NCBI GenBank assembly: GCA_934130545.1
Contig: CAKOYD010000004.1
Coordinates: 36,981 to 100,980 of the forward strand
DNA: 64,000 bases
Source of the DNA: an uncultured Bacilli bacterium
Lineage (GTDB): Bacteria; Bacillota_I; Bacilli_A; RF39; UBA660
Direction: 5' to 3'
In this document: in pieces, positions 18,235 through 27,144 of the stretch
How positions within the stretch are numbered: the stretch's first letter is position 1
How the letters are laid out: each line of letters starts with the position of its first letter
Position numbers and translations under genes: made by a program
The notes under the pieces: generated by a model
What the model saw: the letters and a program-made list of their open reading frames with translations, nothing else
Database searches by the model: none
Told to the model about the DNA's origin: nothing

Positions 18235-18915
18235 TTAAATATCAAGAATTAACTTAACATTAGCAGTTATATTTTCATCACTTAACTGTGATTCTAAATT
18301 TAAACTTTGAATCATTGCAGAATATTCAACACCATTATTTAGTTTTTCTAATAATTCTTTACAATAATATCTCGGAACATAACCCAAATGAAATACTTTA
18401 TCATTTTCTTTAAAAATAATTTTAATTGCATTTTTATCGTTAATATTATTAGGTTCTGGTTCTAAATACAATTTTTTATTAACTCTAAGATAATCTTTAC
18501 ACTCATTAATATCCTTACAATGACTTGTTCCAGCTACATCAAACTCAATCTTACTTGAATCAAAAGAAGGAACAAATTCATAATTATCAGTAATAGTTCT
18601 ACCTCTTGTTGCTCTTAAAATCTCAAAATCATCAGAATCTTTTTCCAAATTATAACAATTAAGTATTTCTAAATAATCAGGCCTTGTTTCATTAGGTAAT
18701 CGTGTTAAAATATTTGTAAATAAACGTTTACTTTCATATGTTTTTTTTAAATCTTCAAATCCAGGAAAATATTTAAAACCAACTTTTTTAGCATCATCTA
18801 ATTCTGGATTAACATAACTAAACTTATATATATTACCATTTCTACATAATACTCCAACCTTATATCTTCTTCTAGAAATTGGCTCTTTCCAAATTAACCA
18901 CAACTCATTTTTCAT
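18235..18915 (-). CDS. HIRAN-domain protein, partner of the HipA-like kinase
   Basis: 226 residues. The C-terminal third (about 125-226) reads as a HIRAN domain: FDVAGTSHC, LYLEPEPNNINDKNAIKIIF and FHLGYVPRYYCKELLEKL. HIRAN domains occur in helicases and alone, and bind ssDNA ends or DNA-repair contexts. The N-terminal part (LWLIWKEPISRRRYKVGVL) is shared with other HipA-linked proteins, as far as I can judge. It starts 11 bases after the kinase gene, so the pair is an operon. A role as antitoxin or targeting subunit is inference. Confidence 0.7.
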   Translation of the reverse strand: MKNELWLIWKEPISRRRYKVGVLCRNGNIYKFSYVNPELDDAKKVGFKYFPGFEDLKKTYESKRLFTNILTRLPNETRPDYLEILNCYNLEKDSDDFEILRATRGRTITDNYEFVPSFDSSKIEFDVAGTSHCKDINECKDYLRVNKKLYLEPEPNNINDKNAIKIIFKENDKVFHLGYVPRYYCKELLEKLNNGVEYSAMIQSLNLESQLSDENITANVKLILDI

Positions 18916-18925
18916 CTCTCACACC

Positions 18926-19783
18926 TCATTTAATTATACTTAATAATATGTCTCTCCGCTTAATTAAGTATAGTATTATATAATCTTTGTGTTTATTAGT
19001 CAACAATTCAGCAGGTATTTTATTCACTATTGTTTCTATTATTTCATCTGTTAAACTATTAAGTTTGTCTATCTCAGGAACAACTAGCATAGGAAAATTA
19101 TCATATAAGAATTGTACCAATTCAAAATGTTTATACTTTTCTTTATTATTTTCTTTATATATCAATGTTTTACTTCTTCGAACATATGAATCAAAATCCT
19201 TTATTCCTTCATAATACTTTTGTGCATTACCTAAATTTCTAAATTCTCTTAACAAACTATCCCCATTATCATACAATGGAGATATATATGACTTACCTTG
19301 TTTTTCAATAATTCCCCAATTCTCTTCATGTCTATCCTGCTCTCCAATTAAAGCATCAAAAATCATTATTCTAATAAAACCTTTAAACAATTCTTCATCT
19401 ATATCATCTAGTATCATTTTTATATTTGATACAGTATAATAATTTTTTCTTTCACTTAACTCCTTATTTAAATACGCAACTATATCCGTATGTGGTGCTG
19501 TAAATCTATTAGAGAAATAATAATTTAAAACTCCAATTCTCCCAGTATTATCATATGCCAAATCTATTTTTGCGCATTCAAAACCAAGTATCTTTGCAAT
19601 TTCATATGCAATTTTTTCAGAACAAGCTTCACTACAGTCATAATCTTCTCTTTCATACTTAAACATAGCAATTTCATTTTTGTTATTTATTGCAAGCAAT
19701 TTTTTCCTTGAACCACGAACAATAGGAATATCTTGTAAAAACTCAAAATCATTTCCTACCCTTTTAATTTTATATTCTTCCAT
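18926..19783 (-). CDS. HipA-like serine/threonine kinase
   Basis: 285 residues, shorter than E. coli HipA (~440). The kinase core is clear: FKYE with a candidate ATP-binding Lys42, FDALIGEQDRHEENWGII with catalytic Asp150 and Asn155, and SPLYDNGDSL with the metal-binding Asp172. The N-terminal HipA_1 subdomain is missing. HipA kinases phosphorylate tRNA synthetases or other proteins and act as toxins or in phage defence. No HipB-type HTH gene lies upstream; a HIRAN protein follows instead. AAGGTGG precedes the ATG. Confidence 0.8.
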   Translation of the reverse strand: MEEYKIKRVGNDFEFLQDIPIVRGSRKKLLAINNKNEIAMFKYEREDYDCSEACSEKIAYEIAKILGFECAKIDLAYDNTGRIGVLNYYFSNRFTAPHTDIVAYLNKELSERKNYYTVSNIKMILDDIDEELFKGFIRIMIFDALIGEQDRHEENWGIIEKQGKSYISPLYDNGDSLLREFRNLGNAQKYYEGIKDFDSYVRRSKTLIYKENNKEKYKHFELVQFLYDNFPMLVVPEIDKLNSLTDEIIETIVNKIPAELLTNKHKDYIILYLIKRRDILLSIIK

Positions 19784-19803
19784 AAAACCACCTTACTATA
19801 TTA

Positions 19804-19812
19804 AGTATAGCA
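19804..19812 (-). promoter_or_regulatory. Extended -10 promoter for hipA-like kinase
   Basis: TGCTATACT, an extended -10, lies about 20 bases before the start. No good -35 is seen. The -10 overlaps a small palindrome, CTATA-TTAAG-TATAG, that could be an autoregulatory operator. Confidence 0.4.
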
Positions 19813-19887
19813 TAATATTTTATTTTTAAATACATGATTAACAACATTTAATAAAAATTTACAAAAAAGATCCTACCTTAGTAGAAT

Positions 19888-20130
19888 CTATTCAGCACTT
19901 TCATCAACATTAAAATCTTTAAGTTCTCCATTATCTGCTAAAATCTTATTTACTTTATCAGATACTTCAGTTAATTTATTATTACAATCTTTTACTAATT
20001 CCATAGCCTTAGTATATTTATTAATTGCATCATCTAAATTAACTTCTCCAGACTCTAATTCTTTAACAATACTTTCTAATTCTTTTATTTTATCTTCAAA
20101 ACTTATATCTTTATCTTTTTTCTTATCCAT
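19888..20130 (-). CDS. xseB: Exodeoxyribonuclease VII small subunit
   Basis: 80 residues with the family core SFEDKIKELESIVKELESGEVNLDDAINKYTKAMELVKDCNNKL, two helices that bind XseA. The ATG overlaps the stop region of xseA, giving tight coupling. ExoVII degrades ssDNA in both directions. Confidence 0.93.
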   Translation of the reverse strand: MDKKKDKDISFEDKIKELESIVKELESGEVNLDDAINKYTKAMELVKDCNNKLTEVSDKVNKILADNGELKDFNVDESAE

Positions 20131-21398
20131 TAATTTTCACTCACCTTTACTACCTTAGAATATATATTACCATCTTTTAGATTAATAACTATATCATCAT
20201 TATCTTTAACATTAGCTATACTAGATACTACTACATTATCTTTCTTAACAATACCATATCCTCTATTTAAAGTACTAATTGGATTTAATACTTCTAACTT
20301 TTCAGTCAATCCTAACAAAGCTTGTTCTTTAAACTTATATAACATACTAGGATTAGTTAATATATAAGAATTACTACTCTTAAATAATCTAACTTTATTA
20401 TTATCAATAACTATATTAATCTCTTTATTTAGTTTATCTATTAAATTATCTAATTTTTGTTCTAATATTTCATACATAGCAGTTGGTTTCTTTAATATAT
20501 AACTATTTGCTACATTACTAATTCTAGTTTGATAATTATTGATAGTATTATTAATAGCTTGATAACTTCTTCCTTTAGCAGTTTCTAAATAATTTAATAT
20601 TGTACTAGTATCCGGTACTGCTAACTCTGCTGCCGCTGTTGGTGTTGGAGCTCTTAAATCTGCTACAAAGTCTGCAATTGTAAAATCTATTTCATGTCCT
20701 ACCGCACTAATAACTGGTACTTTTGAATTATATATTGCTCTAGCAACTATCTCTTCATTAAATGGCCATAAGTCCTCTAAAGAACCACCACCACGACCAA
20801 CTATCAAAGTATCTATATCATAAGTATTAGCTAACTCTATCTTCTTAACTATATCTGCTGCAGCATCATTCCCCTGTACTAAAGCCGGAAATAGTATCGT
20901 TTCACATATAGGATATCTTCTCTTAATAGTTGTTAATATATCTCTAATAGCCGCTCCTGTTGAAGCAGTAACTATTCCAATCTTCTTAGGCATTCTAGGT
21001 ATTCTTTTTTTATGTTCCGGATTAAATAATCCTTCTTTAGCTAAATCTTTCTTTAACTTCTCAAAAGCAACATATAAATTACCAATACCATCTTCTGCCA
21101 TATTCTCAACATATATCTGATAAGAACCAGTCTGTTCATAAACACTAATTCTACCTACTACTAAAACCTTCATCCCATCACAAGGCATAAACTTTAAATT
21201 ACCTGTATGATAAGAAAACATAACCGCATTTAATCTACTAGTTTCATCTTTTAAAGTAAAATAATAATGTCCTCTTGTATGTGCCTTAAAATTAGATATT
21301 TCCCCCTTTAAATATACCATTCTTAAATTAGTATCATTCTCAAACTTAGTCTTTAAATATCTATTTAATTCACTAATAGTTATATAATTATTGTTCAT
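20130..21398 (-). CDS. xseA: Exodeoxyribonuclease VII large subunit
   Basis: 422 residues: an N-terminal OB fold (ISELNRYLKTKFENDTNLRMVYLKGEISN), the catalytic core (TASTGAAIRDILTTIKRR, IVGRGGGSLEDLWPFNEE, SAVGHEIDFTIADFVADLRAPTPTAAAE) and a coiled-coil C-terminal half that binds XseB. Length and motifs are normal. It overlaps nusB by 11 bases, so nusB-xseA-xseB form one unit. Confidence 0.95.
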   Translation of the reverse strand: MNNNYITISELNRYLKTKFENDTNLRMVYLKGEISNFKAHTRGHYYFTLKDETSRLNAVMFSYHTGNLKFMPCDGMKVLVVGRISVYEQTGSYQIYVENMAEDGIGNLYVAFEKLKKDLAKEGLFNPEHKKRIPRMPKKIGIVTASTGAAIRDILTTIKRRYPICETILFPALVQGNDAAADIVKKIELANTYDIDTLIVGRGGGSLEDLWPFNEEIVARAIYNSKVPVISAVGHEIDFTIADFVADLRAPTPTAAAELAVPDTSTILNYLETAKGRSYQAINNTINNYQTRISNVANSYILKKPTAMYEILEQKLDNLIDKLNKEINIVIDNNKVRLFKSSNSYILTNPSMLYKFKEQALLGLTEKLEVLNPISTLNRGYGIVKKDNVVVSSIANVKDNDDIVINLKDGNIYSKVVKVSEN

Positions 21399-21801
21399 TA
21401 TCTACCCTACTATGATAAACCTTATCAAGAGCACCATTAATCATCTTACAAACACTATCATCAGAATAACTCTTGGCAAGTTCTACTGCTTCATCAATAC
21501 TAACTAAACTAGGTACATCAGTATATAATAATTCATAGATAGCAATTCTTAAAATAGCTTGATCAGTTAACCCTAATCTATCTATTGTCCAATTATCTAA
21601 ATACTTATTAGCACACTCATCTATCTCTTTAATATTCTCTACAACACCATGTACTAAATTAGTAATAAACTTACTCTTAACTCCAGTTTGTGAATCTATT
21701 ATATTATCTATATCATAATCAATATTATTAGTCTCATACAACTTAATTTGATATAATATTGTCATTGCTTTATATCTTTGTTCATGTCTACTTAATTCCA
21801 T
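21388..21801 (-). CDS. nusB: Transcription antitermination factor NusB
   Basis: 137 residues: MELSRHEQRYKAMTILYQ at the start and LTDQAILRIAIYELLYTDVPSLVSIDEAVELAKSYSDDSVCKMINGALDKV at the end. NusB binds rRNA boxA with NusE for antitermination. It is the first gene of the operon and has a good promoter. Confidence 0.93.
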   Translation of the reverse strand: MELSRHEQRYKAMTILYQIKLYETNNIDYDIDNIIDSQTGVKSKFITNLVHGVVENIKEIDECANKYLDNWTIDRLGLTDQAILRIAIYELLYTDVPSLVSIDEAVELAKSYSDDSVCKMINGALDKVYHSRVDNEQ

Positions 21802-21821
21802 CTAAATCACCTACCAACTAA

Positions 21822-21850
21822 ATCATAACATAAAATAAACATTTTGTTAA
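21822..21850 (-). promoter_or_regulatory. Promoter of nusB-xseA-xseB
   Basis: TTAACA, a 17-base spacer and TATGAT lie on the minus strand, about 20 bases before the nusB ATG. Confidence 0.6.
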
Positions 21851-21982
21851 CCATAAAACTCTATTTAAAGAAAAAAATATACATCTGAAGGCAACTAAAC
21901 TATATATAAAAATGCCAGTCACTAGCTAACATATATAACTCATCTTTTTCATTTTACATAAATATTAAACATATATTATTAT

Positions 21983-23269
21983 ATGAAAAGTAAATTTATT
22001 AAATCCACTATTATTCTCCTAATAGGAGGCTTATTAACTAAAATATTAAGTATGGTTATTAGAATATTTCTAACTAGAGCTATAACTACTAAAGGAATAG
22101 GATTATATATGTTAATCTTACCAACATTTAATCTCTTTATTACTCTATCAACATTCTCATTACCAATATCTATATCTAAACTAATAAGTGAAAATAAAAA
22201 AAGAAGTAAAAATATCATTCTATCTATTATTCCTATATCTTTATTATATAACTTTATATTAATGTTTATATTAATTATTATTAGTCCCTTAATTAGTAAA
22301 TACCTACTTAATAATACTACTCTATACTATCCTGTTATGGCAATATCTTTAACCTTACCATTTATTTGTATTTCTAATATTATTAAAGGATACTTCTTTG
22401 GCAAAGAAAAAATGATTCCCTATACCATGTCTAATATTATCGAACAAATAGTAAGATTAATACTAACTATAACTCTTATTCCTAAACTAATGACTATTAA
22501 TTTAACCATTGCTATTGTTGGAGTAGTCCTTATAAATATTGTAAGTGAATTATCTTCTACTATTACTATGATGTTGTTTATCCCTAAAGTAATAGACTTA
22601 AAAGTAGAAGACTTTAAATATAATAAAGGTATATTTCGAGAAATATTAAACGTAAGTATTCCCACAACTAGTAGTCGACTAATAGGCTCAATTACCTACT
22701 TTCTAGAACCCATTATCTTAACATATGTTTTATTACAAGTAGGATATACTAATGACTTTATAACTAATCAATATGGTATTATTAATGGTTATGTTTATCC
22801 TATCTTATTATTACCATCATTCTTTACCATGGCTATATCTAATGCCCTCCTACCTGTTATGTCCAATAACTATAATAACAATAGAAAAACATATGCTAAA
22901 AATAAACTAAAACAAGCCATTATTATTTCTCTCTTAGTAGGAGTACCTGCTACAATTATCTTAATGATATTCCCTGAATTCTTCTTAAAACTTATCTATA
23001 ACACTACCCTAGGAAGTAATTATATTAGAATAGTTGCACCTATATTTATCTTACACTATATTCAAGCGCCCCTAACAATAGCCCTCCAAGCAATGGGTAA
23101 ATCAAAGATTGCCATGAAAGGTACACTATATGGATCAATAATAAGAACAATATTATTATTTACTACTAGTTATTTAAAAATAGGAATATGGGGATTAATA
23201 ATAGCAACAACATCAAATATTATATATGTAACTATTCAACATATTTATTATGTAAAAAAATATATATAA
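21983..23269 (+). CDS. Lipid/oligosaccharide flippase of the MATE-like MurJ/SpoVB/Wzx group
   Basis: 428 residues with about 12-14 membrane helices. The first helix region LIGGLLTKILSMVIRIFLTRAI, GIGLYMLILPTFNLF and the SIPTTSSRLIGSITYFLEPIIL segment match the SpoVB/MurJ-like polysaccharide-synthesis family. These proteins flip lipid-linked sugars, often lipid II. No Shine-Dalgarno sequence is seen before the ATG, unlike nearly all neighbours. It could be read from a leaderless message or translated weakly. Confidence 0.82.
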   Translation: MKSKFIKSTIILLIGGLLTKILSMVIRIFLTRAITTKGIGLYMLILPTFNLFITLSTFSLPISISKLISENKKRSKNIILSIIPISLLYNFILMFILIIISPLISKYLLNNTTLYYPVMAISLTLPFICISNIIKGYFFGKEKMIPYTMSNIIEQIVRLILTITLIPKLMTINLTIAIVGVVLINIVSELSSTITMMLFIPKVIDLKVEDFKYNKGIFREILNVSIPTTSSRLIGSITYFLEPIILTYVLLQVGYTNDFITNQYGIINGYVYPILLLPSFFTMAISNALLPVMSNNYNNNRKTYAKNKLKQAIIISLLVGVPATIILMIFPEFFLKLIYNTTLGSNYIRIVAPIFILHYIQAPLTIALQAMGKSKIAMKGTLYGSIIRTILLFTTSYLKIGIWGLIIATTSNIIYVTIQHIYYVKKYI

Positions 23270-23303
23270 AAAACTAGAACTCAATGTCCTAGTTTATTTA
23301 TTT
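23268..23303. terminator. Bidirectional terminator between flippase and HMA-like gene
   Basis: AAACTAG and CTAGTTT form a stem with an 11-base loop, and A/T runs lie on both sides. It sits in the 38-base gap between convergent genes. Confidence 0.6.
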
Positions 23304-23307
23304 TATA

Positions 23308-23754
23308 CTAATTAATTATATCATGAATATTGTTTATTATATCAGTAGAAACAACATCTTCATCATATGTGATAAATATATTAACATCATTTTTAATAAC
23401 ATAATCAAAATCAGTATATGCACTATTAATACCATCTATCATAAGCAATTCCTCTATCATACTCTTTAAACAATATTCACAGCATAAATCTTTAATAACA
23501 ATAGTATATTTCTTACAATTTTTCATATATTTATCAAAAGCCAATATTGAAGGAATCTTAATTAAATCTAAATACAATAAAATTTCTTTTTCCAATATCT
23601 TTAGTGACATTACAAAACTATCATATTCTACATATACACTAAAATCATTATTATCTATCTTAACATCATCAATTCCATTTAACGAAAGAAGATAATCATC
23701 TAATCCTATAAAACTATACTTTAATTCTAGTCTAATCTTTAATCTGCTCACCAA
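23308..23754 (-). CDS. Tandem ferredoxin-like (HMA-like) protein
   Basis: 148 residues that read as two beta-alpha-beta-beta-alpha-beta units. The C-terminal one (about 83-148) begins YTIVIKDLCCEYCLKSMIEEL and resembles a heavy-metal-associated domain with a CxxC-type pair (C-C-E-Y-C) but without the usual GMTC. The N-terminal unit (about 5-65) has the same pattern and no cysteines. It could bind a metal or be a structural adaptor. It is the last gene of the unidentified operon, 43 bases after the 364-aa gene. Confidence 0.5.
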   Translation of the reverse strand: MVSRLKIRLELKYSFIGLDDYLLSLNGIDDVKIDNNDFSVYVEYDSFVMSLKILEKEILLYLDLIKIPSILAFDKYMKNCKKYTIVIKDLCCEYCLKSMIEELLMIDGINSAYTDFDYVIKNDVNIFITYDEDVVSTDIINNIHDIIN

Positions 23755-23797
23755 TTACCACCTTCTATTAAAATGAGGTAGAATAATTTCACTGTAA

Positions 23798-24892
23798 CTA
23801 TTTATTTCCTTCTTCTTTCTTACTATTTAAATCTAATTTTAAGACTCTACATCTATTAGTTTTCTTCTCATCAGTACTTTCTTCAGGTTTGCTATTTCCA
23901 TATAATGAAGTTGTTATAATATTATAAACTGTATTATAACAAGTTCGATCAACAACACTAGTTTTTAAAGTTTGATCAACAAAGTCTTCACTATCATCAT
24001 CAAGTTCTTGAACAATATATTCATACATTTCATCACTTATACAATCATATTGCTTAATCTTCTCTATAATACCGAGTTTTTTACCTATATAATATATCAA
24101 AAATGTTTCTGTAAAAATACTATCTACTTCTTCCATATATTCATAAATCTTATCTAACATATCTTTATATTTTTTTCTCTCATTCATAGAAATATATCTA
24201 TCCCAATTCTTTTGAATATTAATTATTCTTTCTCTAAAAGATATTAATACATCTAAATGAGCACTAGCATATGATGCTAACATCGAATCATATCTTTCAA
24301 TAATACTAAGCATGCAATTATTTATTCCACTACTATTTATATCTTCAGGTCTCCTAAATCTTTCATGTAATATTTTTTCTAAATCACATTCACTAAGTAT
24401 TTCTTCAATCATTTTTTTAGCATAATACTTTAAAATTATTTCACTATGATTATAAGAATCATATATTAATAAGAATCCATATTCAATACTTCTTTCTACC
24501 TCTTCATCTTTCAACTTACTTAATTCAAATAATACTCTTTTACCAGAATATATTGCTTCACTAATAGCATTATATTTAATATCCTTTGTTAATTCTTCCA
24601 TAATAATAACTAGTTCTATTCTCTCATAATCAGTATCTGTATTATCCAAAAAATAATCTGCTACATTCTTAATAAAACTAATATCATTCTTAAACTTTAA
24701 AACCATATATTTAACAAACTCATAATCTTTCTTAACACTATCTGAACATAAATTATACATTTCTTTATCATTTGAATATTCAATAACTTTCATCATAAAA
24801 TATTTATCATTTTCTAATTCATCAACTGAATAATTTCCTAAATCATCACCATTAATATAACTAATAATTAATTCTTTACTATATTTACTCAT
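23798..24892 (-). CDS. Helical protein of unknown function, sigma-operon member
   Basis: 364 residues, almost entirely helical. The N-terminal 80 residues contain runs like NDKYFMMKVIEYSNDKEMYN and KDYEFVKYMVLKFKNDISFI, which recall DUF4116-type repeats, a tentative match only. The middle has a stretch resembling a receiver of sigma-factor partners only in its gene position. The ATG overlaps the end of the sigma-like gene by 4 bases, so the two are translationally coupled. An anti-sigma or effector role is conceivable but not shown. Confidence 0.45.
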   Translation of the reverse strand: MSKYSKELIISYINGDDLGNYSVDELENDKYFMMKVIEYSNDKEMYNLCSDSVKKDYEFVKYMVLKFKNDISFIKNVADYFLDNTDTDYERIELVIIMEELTKDIKYNAISEAIYSGKRVLFELSKLKDEEVERSIEYGFLLIYDSYNHSEIILKYYAKKMIEEILSECDLEKILHERFRRPEDINSSGINNCMLSIIERYDSMLASYASAHLDVLISFRERIINIQKNWDRYISMNERKKYKDMLDKIYEYMEEVDSIFTETFLIYYIGKKLGIIEKIKQYDCISDEMYEYIVQELDDDSEDFVDQTLKTSVVDRTCYNTVYNIITTSLYGNSKPEESTDEKKTNRCRVLKLDLNSKKEEGNK

Positions 24893-25797
24893 AAAATCAC
24901 TCCTTCTTTATAATATCTCACTAATTTACGTGATGAATATCTTAATTTTCTTAAAGCATGGGCTTCTATCTGCCTAACTCTATCTTTTGTAATACCATAT
25001 TGTTTACCAATTTCCCAATATTTTTTTGTATCACAACCACCTAAACCATATCTTTGATGAATAATATCTTTTACTCTTTCATCTTTCATTGCTAAATCAA
25101 CATCTCTAATAAATGCTTGGCGTTCACTCTCATTAATAATATCTCTTTCCATATCATTTCTATCTACCATATTATCACTTATATCATCAAATATACTAAT
25201 ATCAATAATTAACTTTAAATAATTCTTAATAGTCGTCTTATTAATATCATTTGTATCCATATTTAAGTTTATATACATCTTTTCAAATAATAATAAAATA
25301 TCTTCTGCAAAAGAATGACAAATAGAATCATAAAACATTTCTCTAAGTAAATCATAATTTAACTTTTCATTACTTTTTCTTAATTCAACATAATTATTAA
25401 ACAGATTTATAAATTCATCAACACTACAACCGAATAAATCACATATTAAGAAGTCAGAACCTCCTAATTTTCCATAAACTTCATTAAAGAATGTTGTTGT
25501 AAATAAATTTGAATATTTACTAATACTTAATAATTCTCCATTATATATCTTTTGTATCCATACCTCTGTAAAAGCACTAATAATATCATCGATATCATAC
25601 AAACGTGTTGATAAAACTACTAAATTATTTCTAGATATATAATTATATACAACATAAAGTGTCCATAATATTACCTTATCCATATACTCTTTCTTTAATA
25701 AATCATTACTAACACTTGTCGCTTTTCTATAAAGTTCTTGAGCTTCTGCTAACTTCAATTTATCAAAACTAGATATTTGATTAAATAATTCATTCAT
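24889..25797 (-). CDS. Divergent sigma-70-family protein
   Basis: About 302 residues. The C-terminal ~70 residues are a clear sigma region 4 (IHQRYGLGGCDTKKYWEIGKQYGITKDRVRQIEAHALRKLRYSSR), as in primary sigma factors. The middle (LYDIDDIISAFTEVWIQKIYNGELLSISKYSNLF) looks like a diverged region 2. Region 3 is not recognisable. I chose the ATG at 25797, nine bases after GGAGGT, over an upstream TTG. It may direct RNA polymerase to a special promoter class or be a sigma-derived regulator. Confidence 0.65.
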   Translation of the reverse strand: MNELFNQISSFDKLKLAEAQELYRKATSVSNDLLKKEYMDKVILWTLYVVYNYISRNNLVVLSTRLYDIDDIISAFTEVWIQKIYNGELLSISKYSNLFTTTFFNEVYGKLGGSDFLICDLFGCSVDEFINLFNNYVELRKSNEKLNYDLLREMFYDSICHSFAEDILLLFEKMYINLNMDTNDINKTTIKNYLKLIIDISIFDDISDNMVDRNDMERDIINESERQAFIRDVDLAMKDERVKDIIHQRYGLGGCDTKKYWEIGKQYGITKDRVRQIEAHALRKLRYSSRKLVRYYKEGVIL

Positions 25798-25827
25798 AAC
25801 CAAATTACCTCCCCTTCAAATATATAA

Positions 25828-26394
25828 CTAAATTCTTTCTTTAATTTTACTTTTATTCTTAGGAAACTTCAATGTAAAGAAAGCAACTGGAACTCTATCA
25901 TTATTTATAGAATTTTCTATATCTGCAAAAGATTTAATTGAATCAATACCAAAACCATTATCTACTAAAATACTTTTAAACTCATCAAAAGATACAATAA
26001 ACTCATTATAACAGCCACTATATATTTCCTCTGGATCTGAATCAAATACACTATCACCATCTATTGCCTTATAACAACCAAATGATATAACAACAAAATC
26101 AGATAAAGGTTTAGCGTCCACTAATGGAACATTTTCCTCTTTATCCATATCCTCAGCTCTATAAAATAATTTACAAATAGCAGATATTGATAATTCATCA
26201 TATTTCTTTCCATCAATACCTAACTTAACAATTAAACTTTCTAAATAATTTTCTAAATTATTAATTGCACCTCTTTCATTTTTTCTCTGTTCAATCTCAA
26301 ATAGTGAAACAATATCTCCAGTATCATTAACATCATAACTAATATATTTACTTTCTATTTTATTTTTTAATTCTATTAATTTTTCTTTACTCAT
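25828..26394 (-). CDS. Protein of unknown function in the sigma operon
   Basis: 188 residues, soluble and acidic, with no signal peptide or membrane helix. The N-terminal third is helical (KEKLIELKNKIESKYISYD), and the C-terminal part has beta-rich FVVISFGCYKA and VPVAFFTLKFPKNK. I recognise no family. It lies 30 bases before the sigma-like gene and 23 after the 200-aa gene. A strong GGAGG site precedes the ATG. Confidence 0.5.
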   Translation of the reverse strand: MSKEKLIELKNKIESKYISYDVNDTGDIVSLFEIEQRKNERGAINNLENYLESLIVKLGIDGKKYDELSISAICKLFYRAEDMDKEENVPLVDAKPLSDFVVISFGCYKAIDGDSVFDSDPEEIYSGCYNEFIVSFDEFKSILVDNGFGIDSIKSFADIENSINNDRVPVAFFTLKFPKNKSKIKERI

Positions 26395-26417
26395 TATAAT
26401 TCCTCCTTAAAATAATT

Positions 26418-27020
26418 TTATTTAATTAATTTTTTAACTTTTCTCTCACTTTTAACACAAGCAAAATAATCATCACCTGCTGTGTCATAATAAAAACCTA
26501 AACCATCCATTGTTTCATCTGCCATACTATGTAATCTTTTCACTTTAACTTCTCTATCTTTATCACTAATACGTCCATACATCCCAAGACAAATATTAAG
26601 ACCTAAATCGTGTAATTGCTTAATTTTATCAATATCACATATATCATATGGATTATGTGTTAAAAACAAATCACAATTATCAACTTTAAATATTGAAGAA
26701 CCCATTAATACTAATGGCCTATCATCATAAATTATTAGTTTACCATTACTTAAGCCAAACACCTCTCCAAAAGATGAAACAACAGCTACTAACTTTAAAC
26801 CTAAACTATCATATTTGCCTTTATTTATTTCAATAGCAGTTTCATCTGACAAATTTATATCTAAAAAAGACAAATAATCACCATACATCTTAGTTTGCTT
26901 ATATAATCTACTTACCCATTCAACAAAATCTGTATCATTCAAAATATTAAATATATCATACCTCTTACCAACAGATTTACAATATTGATAATATAAGCAA
27001 AACAAATATTCACTTTTCAT
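26418..27020 (-). CDS. Protein of unknown function, first gene of the sigma operon
   Basis: 200 residues, soluble. The centre is beta-rich (LKLVAVVSSFGEVFGLSNGKLIIYDDRPLVLMGSSIFKVDNCDLFLTHNPYD) and the C-terminus basic. No known family is recognised. GGAGGTTAGTT precedes the ATG. It is divergent from the lysR gene with a 124-base gap that carries overlapping promoters, so LysR is its likely regulator. Confidence 0.5.
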   Translation of the reverse strand: MKSEYLFCLYYQYCKSVGKRYDIFNILNDTDFVEWVSRLYKQTKMYGDYLSFLDINLSDETAIEINKGKYDSLGLKLVAVVSSFGEVFGLSNGKLIIYDDRPLVLMGSSIFKVDNCDLFLTHNPYDICDIDKIKQLHDLGLNICLGMYGRISDKDREVKVKRLHSMADETMDGLGFYYDTAGDDYFACVKSERKVKKLIK

Positions 27021-27065
27021 AACTAACCTCCTATATTTTTTTACTTTTTCCCCAAAAGCACTAGT

Positions 27066-27093
27066 ATTATACTCTAAATCGTGATATAATCAA
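27066..27093. promoter_or_regulatory. Overlapping divergent promoters of lysR and the sigma operon
   Basis: On the minus strand TTGATT (27093-27088), a 16-base spacer and TATAAT (27071-27066) serve the five-gene operon. On the plus strand TGATATAAT (27082-27090) is an extended -10 for lysR. The lysR -10 overlaps the operon's -35, so the two transcripts should compete. Confidence 0.6.
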
Positions 27094-27114
27094 AATACAT
27101 ATTTTTTATATGTT

Positions 27115-27133
27115 ATATAACTATTAGTTATAT
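27115..27133. promoter_or_regulatory. LysR-type operator palindrome
   Basis: ATATAAC-TATTA-GTTATAT is a perfect 7-bp palindrome with a T-N11-A core, the classic LysR box. It sits just before the lysR Shine-Dalgarno site and downstream of its -10, as expected for autorepression. Confidence 0.55.
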
Positions 27134-27144
27134 CAGGAGGAATT

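Noticed and set aside
21840..21960. tRNA or riboswitch in the gap before the flippase
   Set aside because: No cloverleaf or conserved aptamer core is found; only the nusB promoter is convincing.
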